Positions 25,457 to 32,538 of a stretch of 64,000 bases of DNA are shown piece after piece (the stretch's first letter is position 1; every line of letters begins with the position of its first letter). The notes under the pieces are model-generated. The model ran no database searches. It was not told the origin of the DNA and saw only the letters and a list, made by a program, of their open reading frames with translations. The DNA lies in assembly GCF_023150065.1 (NCBI RefSeq), contig NZ_JAKLLN010000002.1, forward strand, positions 62,001-126,000, written 5' to 3'. Position numbers and translations under genes: made by a program. This stretch comes from Zoogloea sp. GTDB lineage: Bacteria; Pseudomonadota; Gammaproteobacteria; Burkholderiales; Rhodocyclaceae.

Positions 25457-26254
25457 ATGAGCAAACCCGCCATCGTCACCCCCGACCCCTGGCTGCGCCT
25501 GCAGGGCCTGACCCGCGCCCGGGTGGCCCTGGGCCGCGCCGGGGTGAGCCTGCCGACCCGAGAGGTCTTGCGCTTTGGCACCGCCCACGCCCAGGCCCGC
25601 GATGCCGTGCACCAGGCCCTCGACGTGGCCAGCCTGCAGGCCGACCTTCAGGACGCCGGCTTCGCCAGCCTGGCCGTGCATAGCCAGGCCGCCGACCGCA
25701 GCATGTATCTGCGCCGCCCCGACCGGGGGCGCAGCCTGACCCCGGAGAGCCTGGCCCTGCTGGCCAGGCAAGGCCCCCGGCTGTGGGCCGCACGGCCCCG
25801 GCTGGCGGTGGTGCTGGCCGACGGGCTGTCGTCCCTGGCCGTGGCCCGTCACGGCCTGCCCCTGCTGCAGGCCCTGCAGCCGTATTTCCCCGAACTGCCC
25901 ACCCTCCCGGTGGTGATCGCCAGTGAGGCCCGCGTGGCCCTGGGCGACGAGATCGGCCAGGCCCTGGGCGCCGAGCAGGTGGTGGTCATGATCGGCGAGC
26001 GGCCGGGGCTGTCATCCCCCGACAGCCTGGGGCTTTATCTCACGGCCCGGCCCCGGCCAGGCCTCACCGATGCCCAGCGCAACTGCATCTCCAATGTGCG
26101 CCCGGAAGGGCTGAATTACCCCGAAGCAGCGCGAAAACTCGCCTTCCTGATCGCCGGCGCCCTCAAGCTTGGGCGTACCGGTGTCGATCTGAAGGACGAC
26201 AGTGACGCTGCCCTGCCCGATGCCGCCAGACCCGCCGCGGGGCTGGCCCCCTAG
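25457..26254 (+). CDS. eutC: Ethanolamine ammonia-lyase, small subunit
   Basis: 265 residues, a little shorter than the E. coli protein. It binds the lower face of adenosylcobalamin in the EutBC complex. Family features are DPWLRLQGLTRARVALGRAGVSLPTREVLRFGTAHAQARDAVH, RRPDRGRSL, VVLADGLSSLAV and VVMIGERPGLSSPDSLGLYLT, with a C-terminal NCISNVRPEGLNY. The ATG at 25457 follows GGGGAGA and fits the family N-terminus better than in-frame starts inside eutB. Confidence 0.95.
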   Translation: MSKPAIVTPDPWLRLQGLTRARVALGRAGVSLPTREVLRFGTAHAQARDAVHQALDVASLQADLQDAGFASLAVHSQAADRSMYLRRPDRGRSLTPESLALLARQGPRLWAARPRLAVVLADGLSSLAVARHGLPLLQALQPYFPELPTLPVVIASEARVALGDEIGQALGAEQVVVMIGERPGLSSPDSLGLYLTARPRPGLTDAQRNCISNVRPEGLNYPEAARKLAFLIAGALKLGRTGVDLKDDSDAALPDAARPAAGLAP

Positions 26255-26304
26255 ATCCACAACCCGACCTTTCAGCTCGTCATTCACTTAACGGAGAACC
26301 CCCA

Positions 26305-27153
26305 ATGTCCCACTCTTCCCTGCGTGCTTCGGCCGCCCTGTGCCTCGCCTGTGCCAGCCTTGGCGCCACCACCCCGGCCCTGGCGGCCGACGAATCCGCC
26401 TGGACCGTACCGGTCAGCCTCGGCTTCGTCAGCGACTACATCTTCCGCGGCCAGACCCAGACCTGGGGCAAGCCGGCCCTGCAGTTCAGTGTCGAGGCGG
26501 CCCACACCTCCGGTGTCTACGCGGGCTTCTTCGCCTCCAACGTGTCCGACCACTGGCTGCCCGGTGCGGCGGTGGAGATGGACTTCTATGGTGGCTACCG
26601 GGGCAAGATCGCCGACACCGTGGGCTATGACGCGGGCCTGATCTACTACACCTACCCGGGCGGCAACTGGACGGATTCGGCTTTTGCCGGCTACAACCGC
26701 TCCAACAGTCTCAACACCATGGAGGCCTACATTGCCCTGAGCTACGAGTGGCTCACCTTCAAGACCGGCCGCAACCTCACCGAGTACTTCGGCTGGAGCA
26801 CCAACAACTCGCCCACCAATGGCGGCTTCTTCGGCGACGCCAGCGCCGGCGTCACCGGTAACACCCGCGGCTCGCACTTCTACGAGCTCAACGCCGCCTA
26901 CGACATCGCCGAGGGCTGGAACCTCAGTGGCCAGATCGGCCGCCAGGTCATCGCCCATGCCACTGGCTTGGATATCAGCTACTACAAGGTCGGCATCACC
27001 AAGGCCCTGCCCGATGGCTGGAGCGCCGGCGCCTTCTTCTCGGCCACCAGCGAGCCCGACGCCTACCGCAGCTACTACAGCCTCAACAACGGCACCTCCA
27101 AGCACGACATCGCCAAGGAAAAGTTCTTCGTGAGCGTCACCAAGGCCTTCTGA
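26305..27153 (+). CDS. TorF-family putative outer-membrane porin
   Basis: 282 residues. A Sec signal peptide ends near ...TTPALA/AD. The mature part is rich in alternating aromatic and polar residues typical of a beta-barrel and begins with the family signature VSLGFVSDYIFRGQTQTWGKPALQFSVEAAHTSGVYAGFFASNV. It ends VSVTKAF with a terminal Phe, as expected for outer-membrane proteins. It is 50 bases downstream of eutC on the same strand and ends at a strong terminator, so it may serve ethanolamine entry. Substrate unknown. Confidence 0.82.
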   Translation: MSHSSLRASAALCLACASLGATTPALAADESAWTVPVSLGFVSDYIFRGQTQTWGKPALQFSVEAAHTSGVYAGFFASNVSDHWLPGAAVEMDFYGGYRGKIADTVGYDAGLIYYTYPGGNWTDSAFAGYNRSNSLNTMEAYIALSYEWLTFKTGRNLTEYFGWSTNNSPTNGGFFGDASAGVTGNTRGSHFYELNAAYDIAEGWNLSGQIGRQVIAHATGLDISYYKVGITKALPDGWSAGAFFSATSEPDAYRSYYSLNNGTSKHDIAKEKFFVSVTKAF

Positions 27154-27165
27154 GCGCGGCAATGA

Positions 27166-27205
27166 AAAAGCCGGGGCGTGCCCTTTGCGGCACGCCCCGG
27201 CTTTT
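27166..27205. terminator. Strong bidirectional terminator between TorF-like porin and fpr
   Basis: A perfect 17-base stem (AAAAGCCGGGGCGTGCC / GGCACGCCCCGGCTTTT) with a six-base loop. A-rich and T-rich flanks on both sides let it end both convergent transcripts. Confidence 0.93.
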
Positions 27206-27226
27206 GCCTGTGCAGGGAGCGGGTGC

Positions 27227-28003
27227 TTACTTCTCGATGAAGGCGTGCTCGATCACGTAGTCGGCCGGATCGCCGATGCGCTTGGACATGCGGAAGCCGC
27301 GCTTGTCCAGCATGGCCCGGCTGTCCTTGAGCATGGCGGCGCTGCCGCAGATCATGGCCCGGTCAACGGCCGGGTCGAGGGGCGGCAGGCCGATGTCCTC
27401 GAAGAGCTTGCCGCTCTCCACCAGGTCGGTCAGGCGGCCCTGGTTGCGGAAGGGCTCGCGGGTCACGGTGGGGTAGTAGATCAGCTTTTCGGAGATGGCC
27501 TCGCCCAGGTATTCGTGGTGGGGCAGCTCCTTGGTGATGTAGTCGTGATAGGCCAGCTCGCTCACCTGGCGCACGCCGTGGATCAGGATCACCTTTTCGA
27601 AGCGCTCGTACACGTCCAGGTCGCGGATCACGCTCATGAAGGCCGCCATGCCGGTGCCCGTGGAGAACAGGTACAGGTGCCGGCCCGGCAGCAGGTCGGA
27701 GAGCAGCAGGGTGCCGGTGGGCTTGCGCGACACCAGCAGGTCGTCACCCGGCTGCAGATGCTGCAGGCGCGAGGTGAGGGGGCCGTTCTGCACCTTGATG
27801 CTGAAGAATTCCAGGGTCTCTTCGTAGTTGGCGCTGGCGATCGAGTAAGCCCGCACCAGGGGCCGGCCTTCGACTTCCAGGCCGATCATCACGAACTGGC
27901 CGTTTTCAAAGCGGATCGAGCGATCCCGCGTGGTGGTGAAGGAAAACAGAGTCTCGTTCCAGTGATGGACGCTGAGGACTTTTTCGGTGATGTAGGCAGC
28001 CAT
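27227..28003 (-). CDS. fpr: Ferredoxin-NADP+ reductase
   Basis: 258 residues, the bacterial Fpr (subclass I) type. The FAD-binding motif is RAYSIASANYEE, followed by an NADP-binding region with STGTGMAAFMSVIRD and IHGVRQVSELAYHDYI. The C-terminus is VDRAMICGSAAMLKDS...GFRMSKRIGDPADYVIEHAFIEK, with a terminal AFIEK. It exchanges electrons between NADPH and ferredoxin or flavodoxin in the cytosol. Single gene, convergent with the porin and divergent from the cold-shock-domain gene. Confidence 0.94.
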   Translation of the reverse strand: MAAYITEKVLSVHHWNETLFSFTTTRDRSIRFENGQFVMIGLEVEGRPLVRAYSIASANYEETLEFFSIKVQNGPLTSRLQHLQPGDDLLVSRKPTGTLLLSDLLPGRHLYLFSTGTGMAAFMSVIRDLDVYERFEKVILIHGVRQVSELAYHDYITKELPHHEYLGEAISEKLIYYPTVTREPFRNQGRLTDLVESGKLFEDIGLPPLDPAVDRAMICGSAAMLKDSRAMLDKRGFRMSKRIGDPADYVIEHAFIEK

Positions 28004-28315
28004 GTCAAAAAGCGGAAGATCGGAGGTGCAGCATTATCCTCCGTCGCTCCCCAGGTTCGCAGCAAATTTTCCTTCATATTCTTATCACAGGTCAGGAATC
28101 CGGCAGCGCATCCGCGTTTGCGCCCCCTGTGATGATCTGTGCCAGAGCCGGGCCTTAACTGTGTCGCAAATGTCAAATAAGGCGACCGATTCCAGTGAAC
28201 TGGTCCATAGAGCCGGCGTGAACGCCTGTGCCACCATCGGGCGACACACTTTCCTGTCTCGCGCCCGCCCCCGTCCCCGCCGGCCCGTGAGAGAACATGC
28301 TCACCGACCCCTCCC
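28004..28315. promoter_or_regulatory. Divergent intergenic region between fpr and cold-shock-domain gene
   Basis: 312 bases without a gene. On the minus strand GATAAT (28033-28038) could be the -10 of fpr. An inverted repeat ATCACAGG (28084-28091) / CCTGTGAT (28126-28133), with a 34-base spacer, lies between the genes. The halves resemble those of a CRP site but are inverted and too far apart for one. No ORF with a credible start was seen. Confidence 0.35.
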
Positions 28316-28759
28316 ATGCGCATCGAAGGCACCATCGCCAAATGGAACAATGACCGCGGCTTTGGCTTCATCGCCCCCGCCCAGGGCGGCCCCGACGTTT
28401 TCGTCCATATTTCCGCCTTTCCCCAGGATGGCATCCGCCCCAGCCTGGGCGACCGCTTCAGCTTCGAGATCGACCTGGACCCGGATGGCAAGCGGCGTGG
28501 AGTGAGGCTGTTGCGCTGCCGGCGGGCCGTGGTCCGGGAGCCGCCCCCGGACATTGCGCCCCGGGCGAAAGCCGGCGCCGGCCGTGCCGGCAAGCTGATC
28601 TTCCTGCTGCTCGTTGCAGGCCTGGCCTGGTATGGATTCGGCGAATACAGCCGCTACCGGGGGGCGCAGCAGCAGGGCGTGGCGGCACCCGTAGCACCAC
28701 CGCCAGCCCCGGAGGGCGGCACAGCAGGAGGCCGCGAGCAGGCAAGGCCATTGCGCTAA
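28316..28759 (+). CDS. Cold-shock-domain protein with C-terminal membrane segment
   Basis: 147 residues. Residues 1-68 are a cold shock domain (MRIEGTIAKWNNDRGFGFIAP...DVFVHISAF), with RNP1-like GFGFI and RNP2-like VFVHI nucleic-acid-binding motifs. A basic linker is followed by one membrane helix (about 94-111, LIFLLLVAGLAWYGFGEY) and a Pro/Ala/Gly-rich tail. Many relatives carry a multi-helix DUF1294 domain after the cold shock domain; here only one helix is present. Probably a membrane-tethered nucleic-acid-binding protein. Confidence 0.82.
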   Translation: MRIEGTIAKWNNDRGFGFIAPAQGGPDVFVHISAFPQDGIRPSLGDRFSFEIDLDPDGKRRGVRLLRCRRAVVREPPPDIAPRAKAGAGRAGKLIFLLLVAGLAWYGFGEYSRYRGAQQQGVAAPVAPPPAPEGGTAGGREQARPLR

Positions 28760-28762
28760 AAT
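28757..28762 (+). promoter_or_regulatory. Candidate -10 element (TAAAAT) for the BLUF gene
   Basis: TAAAAT overlaps the stop codon of the preceding cold-shock-domain gene and lies 27 bases before the BLUF ATG. No good -35 is seen at the standard spacing, so the BLUF gene may be read from its own promoter or from upstream. Confidence 0.3.
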
Positions 28763-28788
28763 GGTTTTTCCCGTTTCCTGGAGCGGTC

Positions 28789-29208
28789 ATGCCCCTGGTC
28801 CAACTGATTTACGTGAGCTCTGCCTGCAAGGAGCTGTCCGACGACGAGCTGGACCGCATTCTCGAATCCTCCATCCGCCACAATGCGCAGCAGGGCATCA
28901 CCGGGGTGCTCCTGTACCTGAACGGCAACTTCATGCAGGTCATCGAAGGTGAAGAGGCGGCCATCGATGAGACCTACAGCCGGATTCGTGACGATGAGCG
29001 CCACAAGGGCCTCTTCGTGCTCGCCAGGGACGTCATCCCCGAGCGGGACTTCCCCGGCTGGAGCATGGGTTTCCGGCGCCTCACGAAAAGGGATGTCGAG
29101 CATCACCCGGCCTTTGCGCCCTTCCTGCTGGGGGGCTTCGATGCCGCCACCATCGGGGCCCGGCCGGGGGCCGTGACCGAGATGTTGCGGCAGTTCAGCA
29201 GGGTCTGA
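28789..29208 (+). CDS. Stand-alone BLUF-domain blue-light photoreceptor
   Basis: 139 residues, a short BLUF protein. All flavin-site residues used by cyanobacterial PixD are present at identical numbers: Tyr8 (LIYVS), Asn32 (RHNAQQ), Gln50 (FMQVIEG), Trp91 and Met93 (GWSMGF). It is therefore expected to bind FAD and photoswitch. The ~45 residues after the core contain FAPFLLGGF and probably form the two C-terminal helices. There is no output domain, so it must act through a partner. The convergent gene encodes a GGDEF protein, a plausible link. The start follows CCTGGAGCGGTC. Confidence 0.92.
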   Translation: MPLVQLIYVSSACKELSDDELDRILESSIRHNAQQGITGVLLYLNGNFMQVIEGEEAAIDETYSRIRDDERHKGLFVLARDVIPERDFPGWSMGFRRLTKRDVEHHPAFAPFLLGGFDAATIGARPGAVTEMLRQFSRV

Positions 29209-29233
29209 GCGCGCCCGCCGGGGGCGCCGGGGT

Positions 29234-30544
29234 TCAGCCCATCTTCTCCCGGTACATGCCGCCATCGGCATGCTTCAGCAGCGCTTCGGCATTGGTGCCG
29301 TTCTCCGGGTAGATGGCGATGCCGATGCTGGCTTCGGTGCGCAGCAGGCTGTCGTCGATGCGGATGTAGTTCCGCAGGGCGCTGCGGATCTTGTCGGCGA
29401 CCTCCCGGGCATCGTCGGGGCCGTGCACTTCTTCCAGGATCACCACGAATTCGTCGCCGCCCAGGCGGGCCACGGTGTCGGCCTTGCGCACGCAGCCTTC
29501 GAGGCGGCGGGCGATGTGCTGCAGGAGCAGATCGCCGGCGGCATGGCCGAGGGTGTCGTTCACGTGCTTGAAGTCGTCGATGTCGATGTAGAGCAGGGCC
29601 ATGCCGCACGGCCTGCGTCTGCTGCGGGCCAGGGCGGTGTTGAGGCGGTCGTGGAAGAGGCGCCGGTTGGGGAGGCTGGTCAGCTCGTCATACCGGGCGG
29701 CCCGCAGCAGCTCGGCCTTGAGCTGGCCGTGCTCGATGGCGGTGGCCACCTGGGCGGAGACGAAGTGCAGCAGCTCCCGGTCGGCGTCATCGTAGCGGGC
29801 GCCGGCGGGGGCCTGCAGGGCCAGGGCGCCGATGGCTTCCTGGCGGGTGACCAGGGGCAGGATGAGCCACGAGGCGTAACGCGGGCTCTGGCCGGCAGAG
29901 GCCAGCTCGAGTGTGTCGGTGCTGAGGTGCAGCGCCGTGCCCTCGGCCATGACCCGGGTGCACAGGGCGTGGGCCCGGGCTTCGTCGAGGATGGGCGAGG
30001 CGCCTCCCTCGCCCCGTTGGTAGGGAAAGCTCAGCTCGCCACGGGGGGCGCGGATGGCCACGGCCAGCCCCGCCAGGGGCACCTGCCCGGCAATGATGGC
30101 GTGGATCCATTCGAAGAGGCTGTCCAGGTCGGTGGCCTGATGGGCGGCTTCGGAGACGGCGTAGGTGGCGATCTGGATGGCCTCGGCGCGCTTCTGCCGG
30201 GTCACGTCCCGGGCCACACCGATGCGCAGGCGGTCGGCCTCGGACCAGCGCGCCGACCACATGATGTGCACGGTGTGCCCGTCCTTGTGAACATAGCGGT
30301 TCTCGAAGCCGACGCGGCCATGGCCGGCCATCACCTGGGCCGATTCCCGCGCGGTCAGGGGGCGGTCGTCGGGGAGGATGAAGTCGGCCATCGACCGGCC
30401 GATCATCTCGGCCGGCGTGTAGCCGAGGATGCCCTGACAGGCGGAATTGACGTAGACGATGTGCCCGTCTTCGTCCACGAGAAAGACAGCGTCGAGGAGC
30501 AGGTCGACGCATTTGAGAAGCCGGTTTTCGAGTTGCCGTTCCAT
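29234..30544 (-). CDS. PAS-GAF-GGDEF diguanylate cyclase
   Basis: 436 residues. A PAS domain (about 8-118) is followed by a GAF-like domain (125-272) and a GGDEF domain (285-436). The active site is intact (LGGDEFVVIL, 361-370), with metal-binding IDIDDFKHVND at 320-330 and a product-inhibition I-site RKAD (353-356) five residues before GGDEF. It should make cyclic di-GMP and be feedback-inhibited. There are no membrane segments, so it is cytosolic. It is convergent with the BLUF gene, 25 bases apart. The C-terminus is slightly short, ending just after the last conserved helix. Confidence 0.92.
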   Translation of the reverse strand: MERQLENRLLKCVDLLLDAVFLVDEDGHIVYVNSACQGILGYTPAEMIGRSMADFILPDDRPLTARESAQVMAGHGRVGFENRYVHKDGHTVHIMWSARWSEADRLRIGVARDVTRQKRAEAIQIATYAVSEAAHQATDLDSLFEWIHAIIAGQVPLAGLAVAIRAPRGELSFPYQRGEGGASPILDEARAHALCTRVMAEGTALHLSTDTLELASAGQSPRYASWLILPLVTRQEAIGALALQAPAGARYDDADRELLHFVSAQVATAIEHGQLKAELLRAARYDELTSLPNRRLFHDRLNTALARSRRRPCGMALLYIDIDDFKHVNDTLGHAAGDLLLQHIARRLEGCVRKADTVARLGGDEFVVILEEVHGPDDAREVADKIRSALRNYIRIDDSLLRTEASIGIAIYPENGTNAEALLKHADGGMYREKMG

Positions 30545-30684
30545 GCTGCCGGGGGTTCCTTCGGTGGCGCTTCGAGGGTGGCGCCTGGAGCGTAGAGTGG
30601 CTGATTCCAGGTGGCCGCCGCAAGCGTGTCGAGCGGTGGATGGCGCTTCGTGTGCGCTCCATCACGGCCCGCCGGGGTGGACGC

Positions 30685-30717
30685 AAAAAAACGGCGACCG
30701 GATCACCGGCCGCCGTT
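30685..30717 (-). terminator. Rho-independent terminator of the lactate operon
   Basis: Read on the minus strand, a stem AACGGCGGCCGG / CCGGTCGCCGTT with a TGAT loop is followed by a run of T, about 50 bases past the lctP stop codon. It ends the lutA-lutC-lutB-dld-lctP transcript. Confidence 0.85.
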
Positions 30718-30768
30718 GAGGCTCCCAGGGGACGCATCATCCCCGTACTGAAGAGAGAACGGGATGGA

Positions 30769-32415
30769 TCAGGGGATCATCCAGGTGAACACGTAGGCCT
30801 GCAGGGTGGTGATGATGCCCACCATGGTGGCGAACATCAGGCTGTGCTTGACGGTGAAGCGGAACAGGTCCGACTCCTTGCCCACCAGGCCGACCGCGGC
30901 GCAGGCCACGGCAATGGACTGGGGCGAGATCATCTTGCCGGTCACGCCACCGGTGGTGTTAGCCGCCACCAGCAGGGTGTCGGACACGCCCACCTGGTGC
31001 GCCGTGGTGGCCTGCAGGGAGCAGAACAGGGCGTTGGACGAGGTGTCGGAGCCGGTCAGGAACACGCCCAGCCAGCCCAGGAAGGGCGAGAAGAACGGGA
31101 ACAGCACGCCGGTGCCGGCGAGCAGCAGGGCCAGGGTGGCGGACAGGCCGGAGTAGTTGGCCACGAAGGCGAAGGCCAGCACCATGCCGATGGAGTAGAT
31201 CGGGCGCTTGAGCTCGACCACGGTTTCCTTGAAGGCCTTGGCGGCATCGCCGCTGCGCATGCCCAGCACGATCATGCTGATCAGCGCCGACAGGAAGATG
31301 GCGGTGCCGGTGGCGGAGAGCAGGTCGAGCTTGTACACGGCCGCGTAGGGAGTGGCCTTGGCGACGATGGGCTCCATCTTGATGACCAGCTTGTCGAGCA
31401 TGGGCACCGGGAACTGGAACACCAGCGAATACAGCGGGCCGTCCTTGGCGAACAGGGCCTTGAAGGGCTTCAGGCTCCAGATGGTGACCATGATGGTCAG
31501 GATGACGAAGGGCGACCAGGCCTTGGCGATCTTGCCGAAGCTGTGCTGTTCGTCGGCACCCTGCACGGCGCTGGGCTGGTTGTCGAAGCGGAAGATGCGC
31601 TTGGGCTTCCAGTTCTTCAGGAAGACGGTGAGGCAGATCAGGCTGACCAGGGCGGAGGTGATGTCCGGCAGTTCCGGTCCGATGTAGTTGGCGGTGAAGA
31701 ACTGGGTGACGGCGAAGCTCAGGCCGGCCACCAGGATGGCGGGCCAGGTTTCCTTGATGCCGCGCCAGCCGTCCATCATGGCCACCAGCCAGAACGGGAC
31801 GATGACGGACAGCAGCGGCAGCTGGCGGCCGGCCATCTGGCCGATCTTGAAGGGGTCGATGCCGGTGACCTGGCCGCCGACGATGATGGGGATGCCCATG
31901 GCGCCGAAGGCCACCGGGGCGGTGTTGGCGATCAGGCACAGGCCAGCGGCGTAGAGGGGGTTGAAGCCCAGGCCCACCAGCAGGGCGGCGGTGATGGCCA
32001 CCGGGGCGCCGAAGCCCGCTGCACCTTCCAGGAAGGCGCCGAAGGAGAAGCCCACCAGCAGCATCTGCAGGCGCTGGTCATCGGTGATGGAGACCACCGA
32101 GGCGCGGATGATGTCGAACTGGCCGGTCTTGACGGTGATCTTGTAGAGGAACACCGCGGCGATGATGATCCAGGCGATGGGCCACAAACCGTAGAGGAAA
32201 CCGTAGCCGGCCGAGGCGAGGGCCATCTCGACGGGCATCTTGTAGAAGAAGATGGCCACGGCCAGGGCGATGGCCACGGTGATGGTGCCGGCCACATGCC
32301 CCTTCAGGCGCAGGACGGCCAGCGCGACGAAGAAGAAAATGATCGGTAGCGCGGCGACCAGCGAGGACAACCAGAGGTTGCCCAAGGGGTCGTAAATCTG
32401 CATCCAGGGTTGCAT
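30769..32415 (-). CDS. lctP: L-lactate permease (LctP/LldP family)
   Basis: 548 residues with 12-14 membrane helices. Family signatures are [57 protein letters not shown] and, near the C-terminus, [70 protein letters not shown]. It imports lactate (usually both enantiomers, sometimes glycolate) with protons. It is the last gene of the lactate operon and supplies the dehydrogenases encoded upstream. Confidence 0.95.
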   Translation of the reverse strand: MQPWMQIYDPLGNLWLSSLVAALPIIFFFVALAVLRLKGHVAGTITVAIALAVAIFFYKMPVEMALASAGYGFLYGLWPIAWIIIAAVFLYKITVKTGQFDIIRASVVSITDDQRLQMLLVGFSFGAFLEGAAGFGAPVAITAALLVGLGFNPLYAAGLCLIANTAPVAFGAMGIPIIVGGQVTGIDPFKIGQMAGRQLPLLSVIVPFWLVAMMDGWRGIKETWPAILVAGLSFAVTQFFTANYIGPELPDITSALVSLICLTVFLKNWKPKRIFRFDNQPSAVQGADEQHSFGKIAKAWSPFVILTIMVTIWSLKPFKALFAKDGPLYSLVFQFPVPMLDKLVIKMEPIVAKATPYAAVYKLDLLSATGTAIFLSALISMIVLGMRSGDAAKAFKETVVELKRPIYSIGMVLAFAFVANYSGLSATLALLLAGTGVLFPFFSPFLGWLGVFLTGSDTSSNALFCSLQATTAHQVGVSDTLLVAANTTGGVTGKMISPQSIAVACAAVGLVGKESDLFRFTVKHSLMFATMVGIITTLQAYVFTWMIP

Positions 32416-32499
32416 TCGTGTTTCCTCCTTGGTGAATGCGGGGTGGGTATCGCCGAGAGTCGGTGTCGTCTTTACTGCTGTTTGTATTGCTTTTTTGTG

Positions 32500-32519
32500 G
32501 GGGCGACTTCAGTCGCCCC
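32500..32519. repeat. REP-like palindrome between dld and lctP
   Basis: GGGGCGACT-TC-AGTCGCCCC, a perfect 9-bp-arm palindrome in the 123-base gap between dld and lctP. Its core is identical to the copies at 35366 and 35433. In an operon gap such hairpins can stabilise or punctuate mRNA. Confidence 0.75.
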
Positions 32520-32538
32520 TGCGGGTGGTCTGGCTTGT

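Noticed and set aside
22555..25581. A 1008-codon open frame on the minus strand
   Set aside because: It is antisense to the permease and eutB genes, is Gly/His/Gln-rich low-complexity sequence typical of antisense frames in GC-rich DNA, and matches no family.
28002..28505. A 167-codon plus-strand frame in the fpr-cold-shock gap
   Set aside because: It overlaps the cold-shock-domain gene out of phase and has no recognisable domain; the 147-residue frame has clear RNP motifs.
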